NCBI GenBank assembly: GCA_015146655.1
Contig: VKHL01000092.1
Location: 1-64,000 of the forward strand
DNA: 64,000 nucleotides
Origin: Ochromonas danica
Lineage: Eukaryota; Sar; Chrysophyceae; Chromulinales; Chromulinaceae
Direction: 5' to 3'
Of the stretch, positions 1 through 10,600 are shown one piece after another. Under the pieces are notes generated by a model, which ran no database searches, was not told the origin of the DNA, and saw nothing but the letters and a program-made list of their open reading frames with translations. Each line of letters begins with the position of its first letter. The stretch's first letter is position 1. The position numbers and the translations under genes were made by a program.

Positions 1-956
1 TGGATGGATAGGTATGCTCCATGCTCTACCCAATTCTTAACCAACTTCTCATCCATGATAAGAGGGACAGCCACAAAGGAGGAGTTAAAAGAAAGCTGAC
101 CCACAAAGAATCGCTCTGTAAGTGGTCTCGTCTGCAAGTCTTTGGCAGCTTGTTTGTTGAAACGAGCATTAAATCTATTCGTATACTTATTGATTCCTTG
201 TCGTTGATCTTTGACATATTGTTGAAGGAGAGGAGTGAGATCCAATTGAATGCTTTCCATGACCTTTTTGTCTTCTTCTTCTTCCTCCTGTTCGTCACTA
301 CAAGGATTATGATTGTTACTATGATAGGATATACGGAGATAGCTACCATCAACTTGGATACCATACTTTGTATGATAAATTAAGATATCTTCTAAATGAA
401 TGGCTAAATAGCGTACATGACCTAAATCATCCATTAATGCTTGATTATGTAAATAGAGTGTATGATATTTGAGTTGTGAAGGTAAAGTAGATCCAAAGCT
501 TTGTAAGAGGTTATCAACATAAGAGTTTCGGAGATAGATTGTATGTTCATCCTCATAGGCTTCGGGTAGTCCTTGAAGTAGAAGTTCAATTTGAAGATCA
601 TCTGGTGAATGAGGAGAAGTCAAGTAAGCAGAAGATGGGGAGATTAAAGCCTGCATCTCACTATCAAGAACTTTAATATTCTTAGGTGGTAAGGAGAATG
701 ACACATTTCTGTCATCATCTCTTGACTTCGTTGAAGAACTGAAATTCAGTGCTGGAGCTGAAGAAGGTTGGGGTGGTGGTGGTGATGATGATGGTGATGG
801 TGGGGTATTATCAAGTGGTTTGGTCTTCTTTCGAGTTGTTTCAACTTTATCTAATAAATGTTGTAGTTTATTGATCACTTTATTAACATCTTGTGATGCT
901 TGTTTATTCTGATATGAAGAGACAATATCCAATACTGCTTTCTCTTTATTTGCCAT
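1..956 (-). CDS. Unknown protein, N-terminal 318 residues (runs off left edge)
   Basis: An uninterrupted frame starts at ATG 956-954 and stays open to the window edge, so the gene continues beyond position 1. I do not recognise the family. The visible part begins with a short charged, helical stretch (start MANKEKAVLDIVSSY), then a low-complexity Pro/Ser linker at about residues 55-75, then a mixed hydrophobic/charged region that looks globular, with an acidic Glu/Asp cluster near residue 240. No signal peptide, membrane segment or catalytic motif is visible. The start is the first ATG after the spacer and lies 208 bp from the divergent start at 1165, so the two genes probably share a bidirectional promoter that contains a TCAC microsatellite and a GTTAACTTAA element. 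It is clearly coding: 318 codons without a stop in AT-leaning sequence. Function cannot be inferred. Confidence 0.75.
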   Translation of the reverse strand, partial: MANKEKAVLDIVSSYQNKQASQDVNKVINKLQHLLDKVETTRKKTKPLDNTPPSPSSSPPPPQPSSAPALNFSSSTKSRDDDRNVSFSLPPKNIKVLDSEMQALISPSSAYLTSPHSPDDLQIELLLQGLPEAYEDEHTIYLRNSYVDNLLQSFGSTLPSQLKYHTLYLHNQALMDDLGHVRYLAIHLEDILIYHTKYGIQVDGSYLRISYHSNNHNPCSDEQEEEEEDKKVMESIQLDLTPLLQQYVKDQRQGINKYTNRFNARFNKQAAKDLQTRPLTERFFVGQLSFNSSFVAVPLIMDEKLVKNWVEHGAYLSI

Positions 957-1164
957 GATATTACTCACTCTCACTCACTCACTCACTCACTCATTGATTC
1001 ATTTGAAAATTGAACAGGAAGACTCGCGTTAACTTAAATCAAATGACAACTTAAATGTGTTCTAAGGAATTCACTAAACAGTAAGGGAAATTCCTTACTA
1101 GTTTGGCAGGTTAATTCTGCTGGGATTGGCCTCGAAGCCTTCACTGTGAAGAAACAAAGGAATA

Positions 1165-2643
1165 ATGCATTTATCTTTATTAATCTTTGCATCAATTGCA
1201 GTCTTAACCTCTTCATGGATTTCTTCTAGTCCAAGGAAGGTATGGGTGCATAATAAGCCTCTTTCTTCTGCATCATCTTCTCTTCGCTTGAAGCATAGCA
1301 TACAAACAGAATTTGCCTCTACTGAAGCATCACCCATGCTGCATGAAAATACTACAATATTGCAAGCTACGAACATCTTTGTGGAAAACGTCCAATCTGC
1401 TCTCTTAGGCAAGACGGAAGCATTATTGAAGACTCTGTCTCCCAATGTGATTTGGAAAAACCCTGTCCTCTCTGATAAATCATCACTCAACCAGACTTTC
1501 TCATCCTTCGCCAACTTTGCCATTGAACCTCGTATCTATGCGTATGCAATGAAAGCTGTAAGTGATGACAAGGTTAAGTTGCGCTATCAGCTGTCATATA
1601 CACATCCATTGCCCTGGCGGCCACGTCTTATCATCCCTGCCATAGCGACGATCACTTACAATGCTGATCACACATCTATTACAGCTATTGAAGAAAAATG
1701 GGAGTTTTCTCTTGGCCAATGGCTTCTAAAGCTTTTCCCTCGTCTGTGGGATGTATGGCATGTCTTCCCCACCAATCTCGCTGAGTATCCTCCCGTCAAA
1801 ACTTTGGCCAGAACTGGATCTGTATCCTTGGTGGAGCTTCCTGAAACTGTTGTTCTAGAGATCTGTTGGAGAGGCTCTGGTAAATATCCTGGTCCACCTC
1901 TTCAGGTGATGCCCTCATTTGGTCTGTTTGGTGACCTGACCTCAAGGGGTGCCAAAGCTGCTCCTTATTATGCGATATTACCTGTTGAAGTCTCTTCCAG
2001 TCGCTTCGATCAAAATGGCGAAGAGATGAAGCAAACGACTTGGGTATTGCATGTCCCCACTCCTTTACAAGCCCTGGTGAAGGACCGACTAGAAGAGATT
2101 TATCCTATTGAATTCGAAAGTCTCCTTGATATTGATAGTTCAAGTGAGGAAAAAGATAAGAAAGAAGACGATGATGATGAAATTGAAGCTGATTTCAAGC
2201 AACAGCGCGACAAAGCTAGCTTTGCCATGAGCTCGGTCAAGGGAGGTGCATTTCGAGGAGACTACATTCTCGATGTGGAGAGAGCAAGCGATTTGGAGGC
2301 TAAGCAATCCATCTCTTATCGCTATCGTGTTTTACCTCGTCGAAGAGTTGTTATGACTTCTGCTCGAGGTCTTCTTGATGCATCCAAAATATCCCAAGCA
2401 TTAGCACGATTACGTTCTGCCATTGACAAGAAGAAATTCGGCGAATCTGTGCGGCAACTAAAAGTAAACAATATGAAGAGTGCGTTTCCTTTGCCTGACG
2501 GAGTGCAGAATTTCCAACATCTCTTTGATGCGCATCTGCAATCCGTTAAAGCAGCTTTTAATGAGAAGGCACAGCCTGCCATGGCAGTATATGAGATGCA
2601 GTACAACCTACAGCGAAACGATATATTCTTGGAGGTTGAATGA
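1165..2643 (+). CDS. DUF2358 (NTF2-like) domain protein, probably plastid-targeted
   Basis: Single-exon 492-aa protein. Residues 1-20 form a hydrophobic signal-like segment (MHLSLLIFASIAVLTSSWIS), followed by a Ser/Arg/Lys-rich stretch that could be the transit part of a bipartite plastid-targeting signal. Residues about 65-190 resemble the DUF2358/NTF2-like domain found in algal and plant plastid proteins, often fused to SOUL domains: a helix, a core with 'VIWKNPV', then 'PWRPRLIIPA' and a Trp-rich end with 'LWDVWHVF'. The C-terminal 270 residues hold an acidic linker at about 325-345 and a region I cannot assign; no clear SOUL heme-binding domain is visible. Ligand and reaction are unknown. 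The start is the first ATG giving a signal peptide. Recognition of the DUF2358-like domain is from remembered family pattern. Confidence 0.7.
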   Translation: MHLSLLIFASIAVLTSSWISSSPRKVWVHNKPLSSASSSLRLKHSIQTEFASTEASPMLHENTTILQATNIFVENVQSALLGKTEALLKTLSPNVIWKNPVLSDKSSLNQTFSSFANFAIEPRIYAYAMKAVSDDKVKLRYQLSYTHPLPWRPRLIIPAIATITYNADHTSITAIEEKWEFSLGQWLLKLFPRLWDVWHVFPTNLAEYPPVKTLARTGSVSLVELPETVVLEICWRGSGKYPGPPLQVMPSFGLFGDLTSRGAKAAPYYAILPVEVSSSRFDQNGEEMKQTTWVLHVPTPLQALVKDRLEEIYPIEFESLLDIDSSSEEKDKKEDDDDEIEADFKQQRDKASFAMSSVKGGAFRGDYILDVERASDLEAKQSISYRYRVLPRRRVVMTSARGLLDASKISQALARLRSAIDKKKFGESVRQLKVNNMKSAFPLPDGVQNFQHLFDAHLQSVKAAFNEKAQPAMAVYEMQYNLQRNDIFLEVE

Positions 2644-3361
2644 GGCTGTATAGAATCATGGCTGTTGTGAAGTATAGTGTGTGGTGGATACAGCAAGTAA
2701 TACCCATTGAAAACGCACCAGAGCTTGTTTACACACAATGTTAAATCCAATGCATATATTTATACACAATACCACTCAGACAAACTCGAACAGGTGAACC
2801 ATCGCCACTCTGACACTGATGCTACGGTCCTCTTATATGTCAGAGACTGCCTTGGTGTCGCATAGAACGATCAGCCACCATGTTCTACAGTACAAAACCT
2901 CAAACCCAAATCCAAACCCCCAACCCAACGGTCAGGTGCACCACTCGTGGGATATTATTATCATTCTGCGCGCGGTGGCTGGGCTGCACCTCATCCATAT
3001 GCCGTCAGCTGCTGGTCTCTGGGTCTGTTCCCTGCGCGCTGCCTGGGTGGGTCTGTCTGTTCCTCTGCTGTGCTGTGTCTGCCAATCGCATCATTCCATC
3101 CATAACTCACTCATCTCGATCTATCTGCCGTTCAGGCGTTCTCCTGACTGCATTCTTCTTGCTCTTTTCACAAGTAAGATCATGACTCTTTATTAACTTC
3201 CAAAAATAATTTGTTGACATTGATTTTTTTTCTTTGTTTTATAGGTAACCTTTTGGTATTTGTTTTTGTTCTTCGAGGTTGTGTGAAAAACTCCCCCATC
3301 CTCAGATCATTCAATTGGATTAGATATTTGTTAGGTTTTACAGTCACATAATTCAAAAAAA
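2644..3361 (+). other. Intergenic spacer before the PT-repeat pair
   Basis: About 720 bp. Two overlapping frames at 2819-3196 are open but their translations are low-complexity and poor in charged residues, with no family resemblance, so I treat them as chance. The last 100 bp before the ATG at 3362 is T-rich and probably contains the promoter and 5' UTR of the first Pro-Thr-repeat gene. Confidence 0.5.
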
Positions 3362-4118
3362 ATGCTAGTAAAATTCTTGTTTCTCCTCATATGTTTGATG
3401 ATGTTGGCTTATCATGCCGGCGTTGATGCTGCGAGGTACGTGTTCATATTCTGCTATTCTTCCATTCTTTTACCCTGCATCTTACGAGTTTCGTTCTTTT
3501 CCTTTAGCTCTCCAACTGTCAAGCCGACTGCTAAGCCTTCTGTTAAGCCAACCGTAAAGCCTACTTTCAAACCTACGGTGAAGCCAACGTTCAAGCCCAC
3601 TGTGGCACCTACCAGAAAGCCCACCTTCGCTCCAACTGTCAAGCCTACCAAGGCTCCTACCTCGAGACCTACCTCAAGACCAACCCAATTACCTACTGCG
3701 AGGCCTACCACGAAACCTACGACAAAACCTACATCAAGGTAAGATGACTTTTCATTCTTTTTTTAGTTTATCGTCTTATTTTGGTGTTAATGGTGTTGTT
3801 GCGAGTAGACCAACTTCGAGACCTACCTCTCACCCCACATCACGCCCTAGTACTCATCCTACTCACAAGCCTACCGAGAAGCCCACTGTTGCTCCATCTG
3901 CTAAGCCCAGTGCTTCTCCCACCAAGAAGGCTTCTTCCTCCTCTTCTTCCTCTCTGTCTGGAGGTGCAGTTGCTGGTATTATCATTGGAATTCTGGCAGG
4001 TGTCGGTCTTGGTGTCGGAATCTACATGCACATCAAGAACAAGAAGAAGGAACAACAGGCTACCTTGTTGAAGAACCAGTCTGACCACGGCTTCGAAGAT
4101 GATGCTGACAACATTTAA
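3362..4118 (+). CDS. Secreted Pro-Thr-repeat type I membrane protein (paralogue 1)
   Basis: Three exons: 3362-3435, 3508-3738, 3809-4118 (204 aa). Both introns (72 and 70 nt, GT-AG) interrupt a Ser/Arg codon in the same phase. Exon 1 encodes a clean signal peptide ([20 protein letters not shown], then VDA). Residues about 25-140 are a tandem array of Pro-Thr-X-(Lys/Arg/Ala) units of about four residues ([10 protein letters not shown] style), shifting from Lys-rich to Ser-Arg-rich. A Ser run leads to one transmembrane helix ([20 protein letters not shown]) and a short basic/acidic cytoplasmic tail. Such PT arrays are common in stramenopile wall and surface proteins and are expected to be heavily O-glycosylated rods. 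The neighbour 500 bp downstream is a paralogue in the same orientation. The reading frame also runs through intron 1 because it is a multiple of three, but the spliced product is the one that matches its paralogue. Exact function is unknown. Confidence 0.85.
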
Positions 4119-4644
4119 ACTAGTCATGCTTAAGAATGCGGTGAGGTCACACATTTAAAAGTTAGATTGAGAGTGCGCAATGTAGATATCCTGTAGTGAG
4201 AGAAAGAAGAGCTGCTAAGTTTTGAGGTGTGTGGATCTGTGTTTGTGTCATGCCGTCCAGATTTTAGCTTCCTTGTGAAATAGGGAAGGTTTGGAGAGAC
4301 TTGAGGAGCATGTTGGGTAAGGGTTAGTCCCTATCGACTGCCTAATTTAAATTAAAACATAATTTGCAACACTTGCTGGACTTATCTGTCGAATCTGAAC
4401 GAGGTGTTTTAAGGATTCTCTTACATTGTCTGGAAGTCCATTAAATTCTACCAGACTGTCCAATGCCTGTACCGGTATATTCTCACATCGACTGCACACA
4501 TGTTTGCTTGCAGTCTGAAGAGCCTCCTTGATTCGCTTAGGGCAAAAGTCCGAAATCACGAGTTTCAAGTCTCAGTTTTCTGAACTTCTCTTAATTTGAG
4601 AGATTTTGCGATCATTGCACAATTCCAATTTCACAATCAAAGAA
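4119..4644 (-). other. Spacer between PT-repeat paralogues, with an ATG-less ORF
   Basis: 525 bp. On the minus strand 4347-4568 is open for 73 codons and has a protein-like composition (contains CSRCENIPVQALDSL), but it lacks an ATG, has a stop directly upstream, and I find no convincing upstream exon. It could be a decayed gene fragment or a last exon. Nothing else is evident. Confidence 0.35.
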
Positions 4645-5466
4645 ATGCCAGCAAAATACTCCTTTCTCCTGATATGTTTGACGATGTTGGCCTATCATGC
4701 CAGCGTTGATGCTACCATCAGGTGCGTGCTCCGTATTCTTCATTTCTATTGTAGCTTACGAGTTTCTCTGTTTTTCTTTACTTTAAAGTTTTCCAACGTT
4801 CAAGCCAACGTTTATGTCTGATGCTCCCACCAGGTGCATGCTCCATATTCTTCATTCCTTTCGCCCTGCAGCTTACCACTTTCTCTGTTTTCCTTTACTT
4901 CGAAGGCCTCCAACGTTCAAGCCAACGTTTAAGCCAACCCCTAAGCCCACCAGAAGCCCTAGCACCGCCCCAACGTTTAAGCCTACAAAGACTCCCACCT
5001 CAAGACCTACTTCAAGACCAACCGCTGTGCCCACGGCTAGACCAACTGCTGTTCCCACATCGAGACCTACGACTAAACCCACCAGAAGGTTGGAGAGCTA
5101 TACACGTATTTTCGTCTTAGATTTGATATTTATTGTGTTGGTGTGAATAGACCAACTGCGATGCCTTATTCTCGCCCTACTTCACGCCCTACAAGAATTA
5201 GTCAGATGCCTACTGTGCAGCCCACCAAGAGTTCTTCTTCTTCCTCTCATCCCCCTTCCACGCCCTCTCTGTTTGGAGTCTTTATTATTGTGATTCTGAC
5301 TGCTGTTGGCCTTTGTGTGGGATTCTTTGCATACATTAGGTACAAGAAGAAGAATCGGATGTCGCAGCCTGTGCCCACAGCACCTCCTGCAGCAGAGCAT
5401 CTCCATCAGCCTGTAGAGCATCTCCACCAGCCTACTATATTGACAAGTCGATCAGACTACGTTTAA
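4645..5466 (+). CDS. Secreted Pro-Thr-repeat type I membrane protein (paralogue 2)
   Basis: Four exons: 4645-4721, 4789-4833, 4906-5088, 5151-5466 (206 aa). The start at 4645 is chosen because the signal peptide MPAKYSFLLICLTMLAYHAS aligns with that of paralogue 1; an upstream in-frame ATG at 4606 would add an unmatched leader. The mature protein is a PT-repeat rod (PTFKPT, SRPTAVPT units), a Ser-rich spacer, one transmembrane helix (LFGVFIIVILTAVGLCVGFF) and a cytoplasmic tail with a repeated EHLHQP motif not found in paralogue 1. All introns lie in the same phase after an AG dinucleotide. Exon 2 is a 45-nt mini-exon created by a duplication (see the repeat entry). The third intron begins GTTGGA, a weak donor. 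Expected at the cell surface; partner unknown. Confidence 0.82.
4722..4963 (+). repeat. Tandem duplication of intron plus exon start
   Basis: The block 4722-4833 (intron 1 plus mini-exon) is repeated by the next block starting at 4834 (intron 2 plus the start of exon 3). Both introns begin GTGC(G/A)TGCTCC, share TATTCTTCATT and a 'GCTTAC' segment, and end in a T-rich tract plus AAG. Both following exons open with CCAACGTTCAAGCCAACGTTT. Paralogue 1 has only one such intron, so the duplication happened after, or in only one of, the two genes. Frame is preserved, so each copy adds PT units. Confidence 0.75.
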
Positions 5467-6105
5467 AACAGCCACAGTCAAGAATGTAGCAAAGGAATAC
5501 ATTTACAATAGATTTGTATATGTAGTATTAGTACTAGCTGATCGAAAAGATCTATTGTGTATGAGATCAACAGTCATAGTCTATATCTGATCAGAAAGAC
5601 AGATGCTATTAGATATAGCAAGTGAGATATCTTCACGTTGATCATATTATTACTAATTGATAGTATTGTTGATTCAAATTGATGTTTAAGGATTTAATCA
5701 TTTACTCTCATTGTCTTGAAGTCTATTTCGCCTAATGTTACCACTGAATATTGTAGAATTTCGATTAGGATATTCTATAGCAACTGGAGTCTATATGTTT
5801 AGAGCCTATGCTCATACTATGTTTAAAGCCTATCGCTTGCCCCGACTATAATATATCGCTAACCTAATCGGGTTTAGCTTTAGCTTTATCACACTCTATT
5901 ACAGTACATAACTGGGGCTATTACATAACCCCAGATTTAGCTTTCTGGAGACCTAGAGATACCCCGCGCATAGCAGTACTAGTACAGGCCCACCCATCGG
6001 CCACTCTTTCTTCGTTTGACTGCAAAGACTATCTATCATCATCATCATCCTATCAGACTCTTCTCTTTTGAGATAGTATTAGTGACAACTTGAGATAGAA
6101 AGAAG
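5467..6105 (+). other. Intergenic spacer
   Basis: 640 bp, AT-rich with no plausible frame. It holds short imperfect direct repeats such as ATGTTTAGAGCCTAT / ATGTTTAAAGCCTAT near 5797 and 5820. The final 100 bp probably carries the prefoldin promoter and a CATCAT microsatellite at about 6037-6050. Confidence 0.45.
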
Positions 6106-7036
6106 ATGACAGAAGAAGTAGTAGCATCACAACAAAAGGATCTAAATCTTCAAATTCTTATTACAGAAGGCAGAAATCCACGTGGAATCCCTGCTGCGAA
6201 ATTTATTGTAAGTTATAATAATAATAATGATGATGACTATTGTTATTCCACCACCACCACCACCACCTTGTTGTTCTTTATATTTGATCATGTCAGACTA
6301 GACTTTCTTCTCATTACCTAACTTCTGATTTTTCTATTTAGGAAAATGTGGAAGAGTTTTTAGCAGGAGGAGTTTCAGTGGAGAGTGGTTTGGGGGCTTT
6401 CAATGAACTCTATAGCAAGTACAAGTATATGGTAACTACTTCATTACCATCACCTACTACTACTACTACTACTATGTCTATTTCTCTTATCCTTGGTGTT
6501 TGTGTGTGTTCATATGTATGTGTAGGAAACATCATTTGAAAGATCAAAGAATATCTACAAATCAAAGATTCCTGAGATTGAACATACCTTAGAGTTAGTT
6601 CGTGTGATGGTCAATAAACAAGAGGAAGAAGATGACCTAATTGTGGATTATAATCTTTCTGATACTGTCTATACCAAAGCTAAGGTAACAGTAAATTCAT
6701 CATTCCCTATATTATCTCTTATGTGTGTCTATTATCCATTTGTATATCATACTTGTAACATTATGTAATGGTATTGTGTGGTATGTTTAGGTGGATGTTG
6801 GTGCAGGTGTAGTCTATCTATGGATTGGTGCAGGAACAATGGTGGAGTACACTTACACTGAAGCATTAACTTTGTTAGAAGAACAGTTGAAGATGTCACA
6901 TCAGAAGATTGAAGAGTTGCAAGAAGATCTTTACTACTTACGAGCTAACAGTATTACTGTAGAGGTTAACATGGCACGTCTCTTCAATCACTCAGTTAAA
7001 CTCAAGAAGTTAGCTGAGAATACTAATAGCAAGTAG
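6106..7036 (+). CDS. VBP1: Prefoldin subunit 3 (VBP1 family)
   Basis: Four exons: 6106-6207, 6342-6431, 6526-6684, 6791-7036, all joins in phase 0 with GT-AG borders, giving 198 aa, the normal length for prefoldin 3. Prefoldin is the cytosolic hexameric jellyfish-shaped chaperone that hands unfolded actin and tubulin to CCT; subunit 3 is one of its two alpha-type subunits. Visible family features are the 'RGIPAAKFI' N-terminus, a first coiled-coil helix, a beta-hairpin core with 'VYLWIGAGTMVEYTYTEA', and a second long helix (LEEQLKMSHQKIEELQEDL). The introns carry CCA, ACT and TGTG microsatellites that keep pieces of the frame open. A tubulin/actin chaperone fits a flagellate cell. Confidence 0.93.
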
Positions 7037-7640
7037 TTTTACTTGTTATTATTGAGTCGACTAGTTGTTGTCTTTCCTTGTTATCAATATTAAAAATACT
7101 ATAAACTCTCTTCAAAAGTCTTATTGGAGTCTTTGATTTATATGAAAGAAAGCCAGAAAGCATACCAATAACCTTGTGTATGTCGATCCCAGCTCTCAGA
7201 TGGGCGAGGATAGGTCTAACTACTACTACTACGATATATCTAATTAACTGCACAGCGTCTGATTGAAACCTAATATCACATGAAAGAAAGGACTACTCAA
7301 CTCCTCCACTACCATCTCCATGATGTTAAATCAATGGCAGCGGCTCTTTCATGCAAGAACAATCAATGATTAGAAGTCATGCGGTATTCTTCTTCTCGTC
7401 AACGATCTTGGCAAGAAGCATTTCAAAACAACTTCTAGTCTTAAACAAGGTTAGTAGTAGAGGAAACAACATTGGGAAGGCAACAAAGCAAGGCGGCAAA
7501 CCCAGACATTACAAGATGCGTTCATGCCAAAGCAGGAAATTAGCGACAATCATAAACACAAAATCAAAACTATTCAAGATATACGAGCTAGAGCTAGCTG
7601 AAATAGATCATTGAAATATAGTAAATACATAATCATCATA
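7037..7640 (+). other. Spacer between convergent genes
   Basis: 600 bp between the 3' ends of prefoldin 3 (+) and the LRR gene (-). It must contain both 3' UTRs. Frames at 7023-7253 (-) and 7351-7614 (+) are open but show no family resemblance. Confidence 0.45.
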
Positions 7641-10600
7641 TCAAGCGGTAGAATTATCTCCATCTGTTCTGGAGGTCTGATTTATCTTTTGCTTCTCATT
7701 ATGTATCATTCTTTGGTGATCCATCCAGGCTAACCATAATCGATGAACAATCAGAGCAAGCAAAGGCACTAAACACATTACCAAAACAAAATAGAATCCA
7801 ACCCAAGCACCCTCCTTATCACCAGCGATATCAAACAAAAAGCAAGACAAGAAGACGAGCATTAGGACAGAGAGAGGTCTCATGGAGACTAACAAGGCAG
7901 CAGGCAGTTCTTGACATTCTTTGCTAACATGTTGCACGACCGGGTTTTGATTCTTGGTCATCATAGAAGAAGAAGAAAAACCAGATGGAGAAAAGGAAAT
8001 CATGAGATTGTTTGCTATCTCACTTGAAGAATCACCACCCACTTCCGTGAGAATGTTATCCTGTTTGGAAGTGTGATGAATCAAGCGTAAAGGTATATTG
8101 CTTGGATTATTACTCTTGTTTGATTTCGAGATTAATAGATAAAACCTTGCTAAGGCCCATTGTGTCAAATAGGTATTTGTCACAATCGCCAAGCAAACTA
8201 GAACAGCTAAATAAGGCAAGACCATTCCAAATGTTAGTAGTGTACCCATCATCATCGTCAATCGAACAGAATATTCTGCTGCAGAGAAAACATGTTCAAA
8301 ATTATCATCACCTAGAAAATAGCTTTGCAATCCTTCTATTACATTCTTCTTCCATAGAGGTGGAAGAAGAGCAGAAGATGTGAAACTACTACTTGATCTC
8401 ATTCTCTTTATCACGGAAGAAGATGTATTGTTCATATCCAATACGCTATCTCCGCTTCGACTATGTAGAGGAGACACAAAGTCATCACTGACACCAACTC
8501 CAAGTTTACTATTAGTCTCATGTTCAGGGGAAGACGTCTGCTGATCATGGTAGAAGGTCAACAACAGAACAACAACTGGATATAACACTCCCAACAACAG
8601 ATACTTATAGACAAAGACATATCCATATTCTTGTAGTAAGGCAGAGCTGCATTGATATCCATAGCTAAAGGGGGGTTGGAAATCTGAAGTTATGACAGCG
8701 TTGACAGTACTTACACACGTACTGCCACTCACTGTGACACACACTGGATAAGTATAGGACACGGTGATATAAGGTGGAGATACGAAGACATAGTAGAAAC
8801 AATCAGAACTAACAAGCAATGTGGCTAAACAAGGTGCAACGATTGTATTGAATAACATTAAACAACTGTAAATAGTAATAGTTGCAGAATTCCATCCATT
8901 CGTCATTCGGTCTGTATTATTCTTCACTCCATCAATGGTGTTAGTTGTGTTATCATTAGAACCGTCACTTGGATGTAATGCTTCTTGCTTTCTTCCTCGT
9001 TCTCGTGCTTGTGCAATCCAACGAGAAAGTACCAAGAACAGAATGCGAGACCACACTACTTTGAAGCCAGTCATGGCCACAGACAGGAAGAATGCCTGCA
9101 AAACGGAAACCTGTAAATAGAGGTAGACATATGTAGCATTGACTACCATGACTATTGTGATATTCCCCACTGCTATCACCAACACACGGAGAAAATAGCA
9201 CCAACTCTCATTGTTTTGACAAGCAATGAACAATCCATACCACCAACACATTATAGACAGGTGGTGACCATTCTGACGATTACCTGCGTGATAAAGAAAA
9301 GAAGAACCAGGATATGCACGAAAGTAAGCAAGACTAGCTGTTAGACCAAGAAAGAGAATCAACAATGCTATTGCAGCAGATTGTCCTGACAGAAATGCTG
9401 CTGATGGCGTCCACGCATATTGATGGTCGTAGCTACCATAGAAAGAAGATAGTGTGATATAGAGAGGAACACCCAGCAATACAATCAATAACATCGTCCG
9501 CACACTGAATTGGCGAATTAACCGTGACAACTGACCCACTACTACGATTTGACTTCGAAGAAAGGAAAAATCACTTGGGTCAGCACGATCTCTCTTTGCT
9601 TCTTTGCTCGTGCTGATCTCTTCTAACGTATAGGAACAGACTGTTTGCCACTCTTCAATCTGCTTCAAGAGCATCTCAACTTTGTCTAGCAGTCGTTCAC
9701 AACAAGTTCTAGGCTGTACAGGCTGATTGCCTTTCTTGTCATTTGCATTGTTAGAGCCAGCATCATGCTTTTCCGCCTCACCTGATCCACTCACACCAAC
9801 TATTACCTCCTCTTGCTTCTCACCAAAACACTCAGCCATCTGCTGATCTGTGATTTGCTGCACCCTACATTGTTTTCTTCTTCTCTTTAACAACTCAAGC
9901 ACAATAAGACTTACAACTAATAAACTACCAATAATGACCACACATATGATGAGACTTGTGTTCAACGTCACCGAACCACAACCATATTGACTCTTGTATG
10001 GATCATTTGGAGGTAGACTCTCTTTATCACTATTGCTTTCATCTTGACATTGGAAGATATTGCCTCTCAATATATCGACATCCGCCATATGATAGTAATC
10101 AGCAGGGATCTTGCCAGACAGGCGATTTATGTCCAAAGCGATGGATGCATTATGAAAATAAGAAGAACTGCTCTTCAATATCCCTGTGAGCTTGTTGAAG
10201 CTCAGATCAAGGTTGACCCATGGGTTACTTTGTACGGAATCAGGTACTGTCCCTGTTAGTTCGTTGTGAGATAAAGAGAGATCAGAAAGCAAGCTATTCT
10301 CAGCCAAATCAGGAATGGTCCCTGTCAAACTATTCCCGGATAAGTGCAAGGTGACTAACACCTTCAACTCCTGGAATAAGCATGAAGGCAAACTGCCATG
10401 AACTGCATGCCTACCCATGATGTAGGAAGGCGCCCAAGATGAAAGCACGCCATCAGACGAAGAGAGCGTAGCCTTGCGACAACTTGGAGCAGCCGATAGA
10501 CCATCCAATGCTGCCACTTGCAACTTACTGGCTTTGCAAAGGTCAGATGAAATCGTTCCTGTGAAGCAATTCTCTACTGCTGCCAGTGTGTTCAGTTTGG

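Noticed and set aside
26-383. Frames on both strands at the left edge
   Set aside because: Both are shadows of the partial minus-strand gene 1-956, which is open in a different frame.
2819-3196. Two overlapping frames of 125 and 101 codons
   Set aside because: No family resemblance, poor in charged residues, and in a promoter-like spacer.
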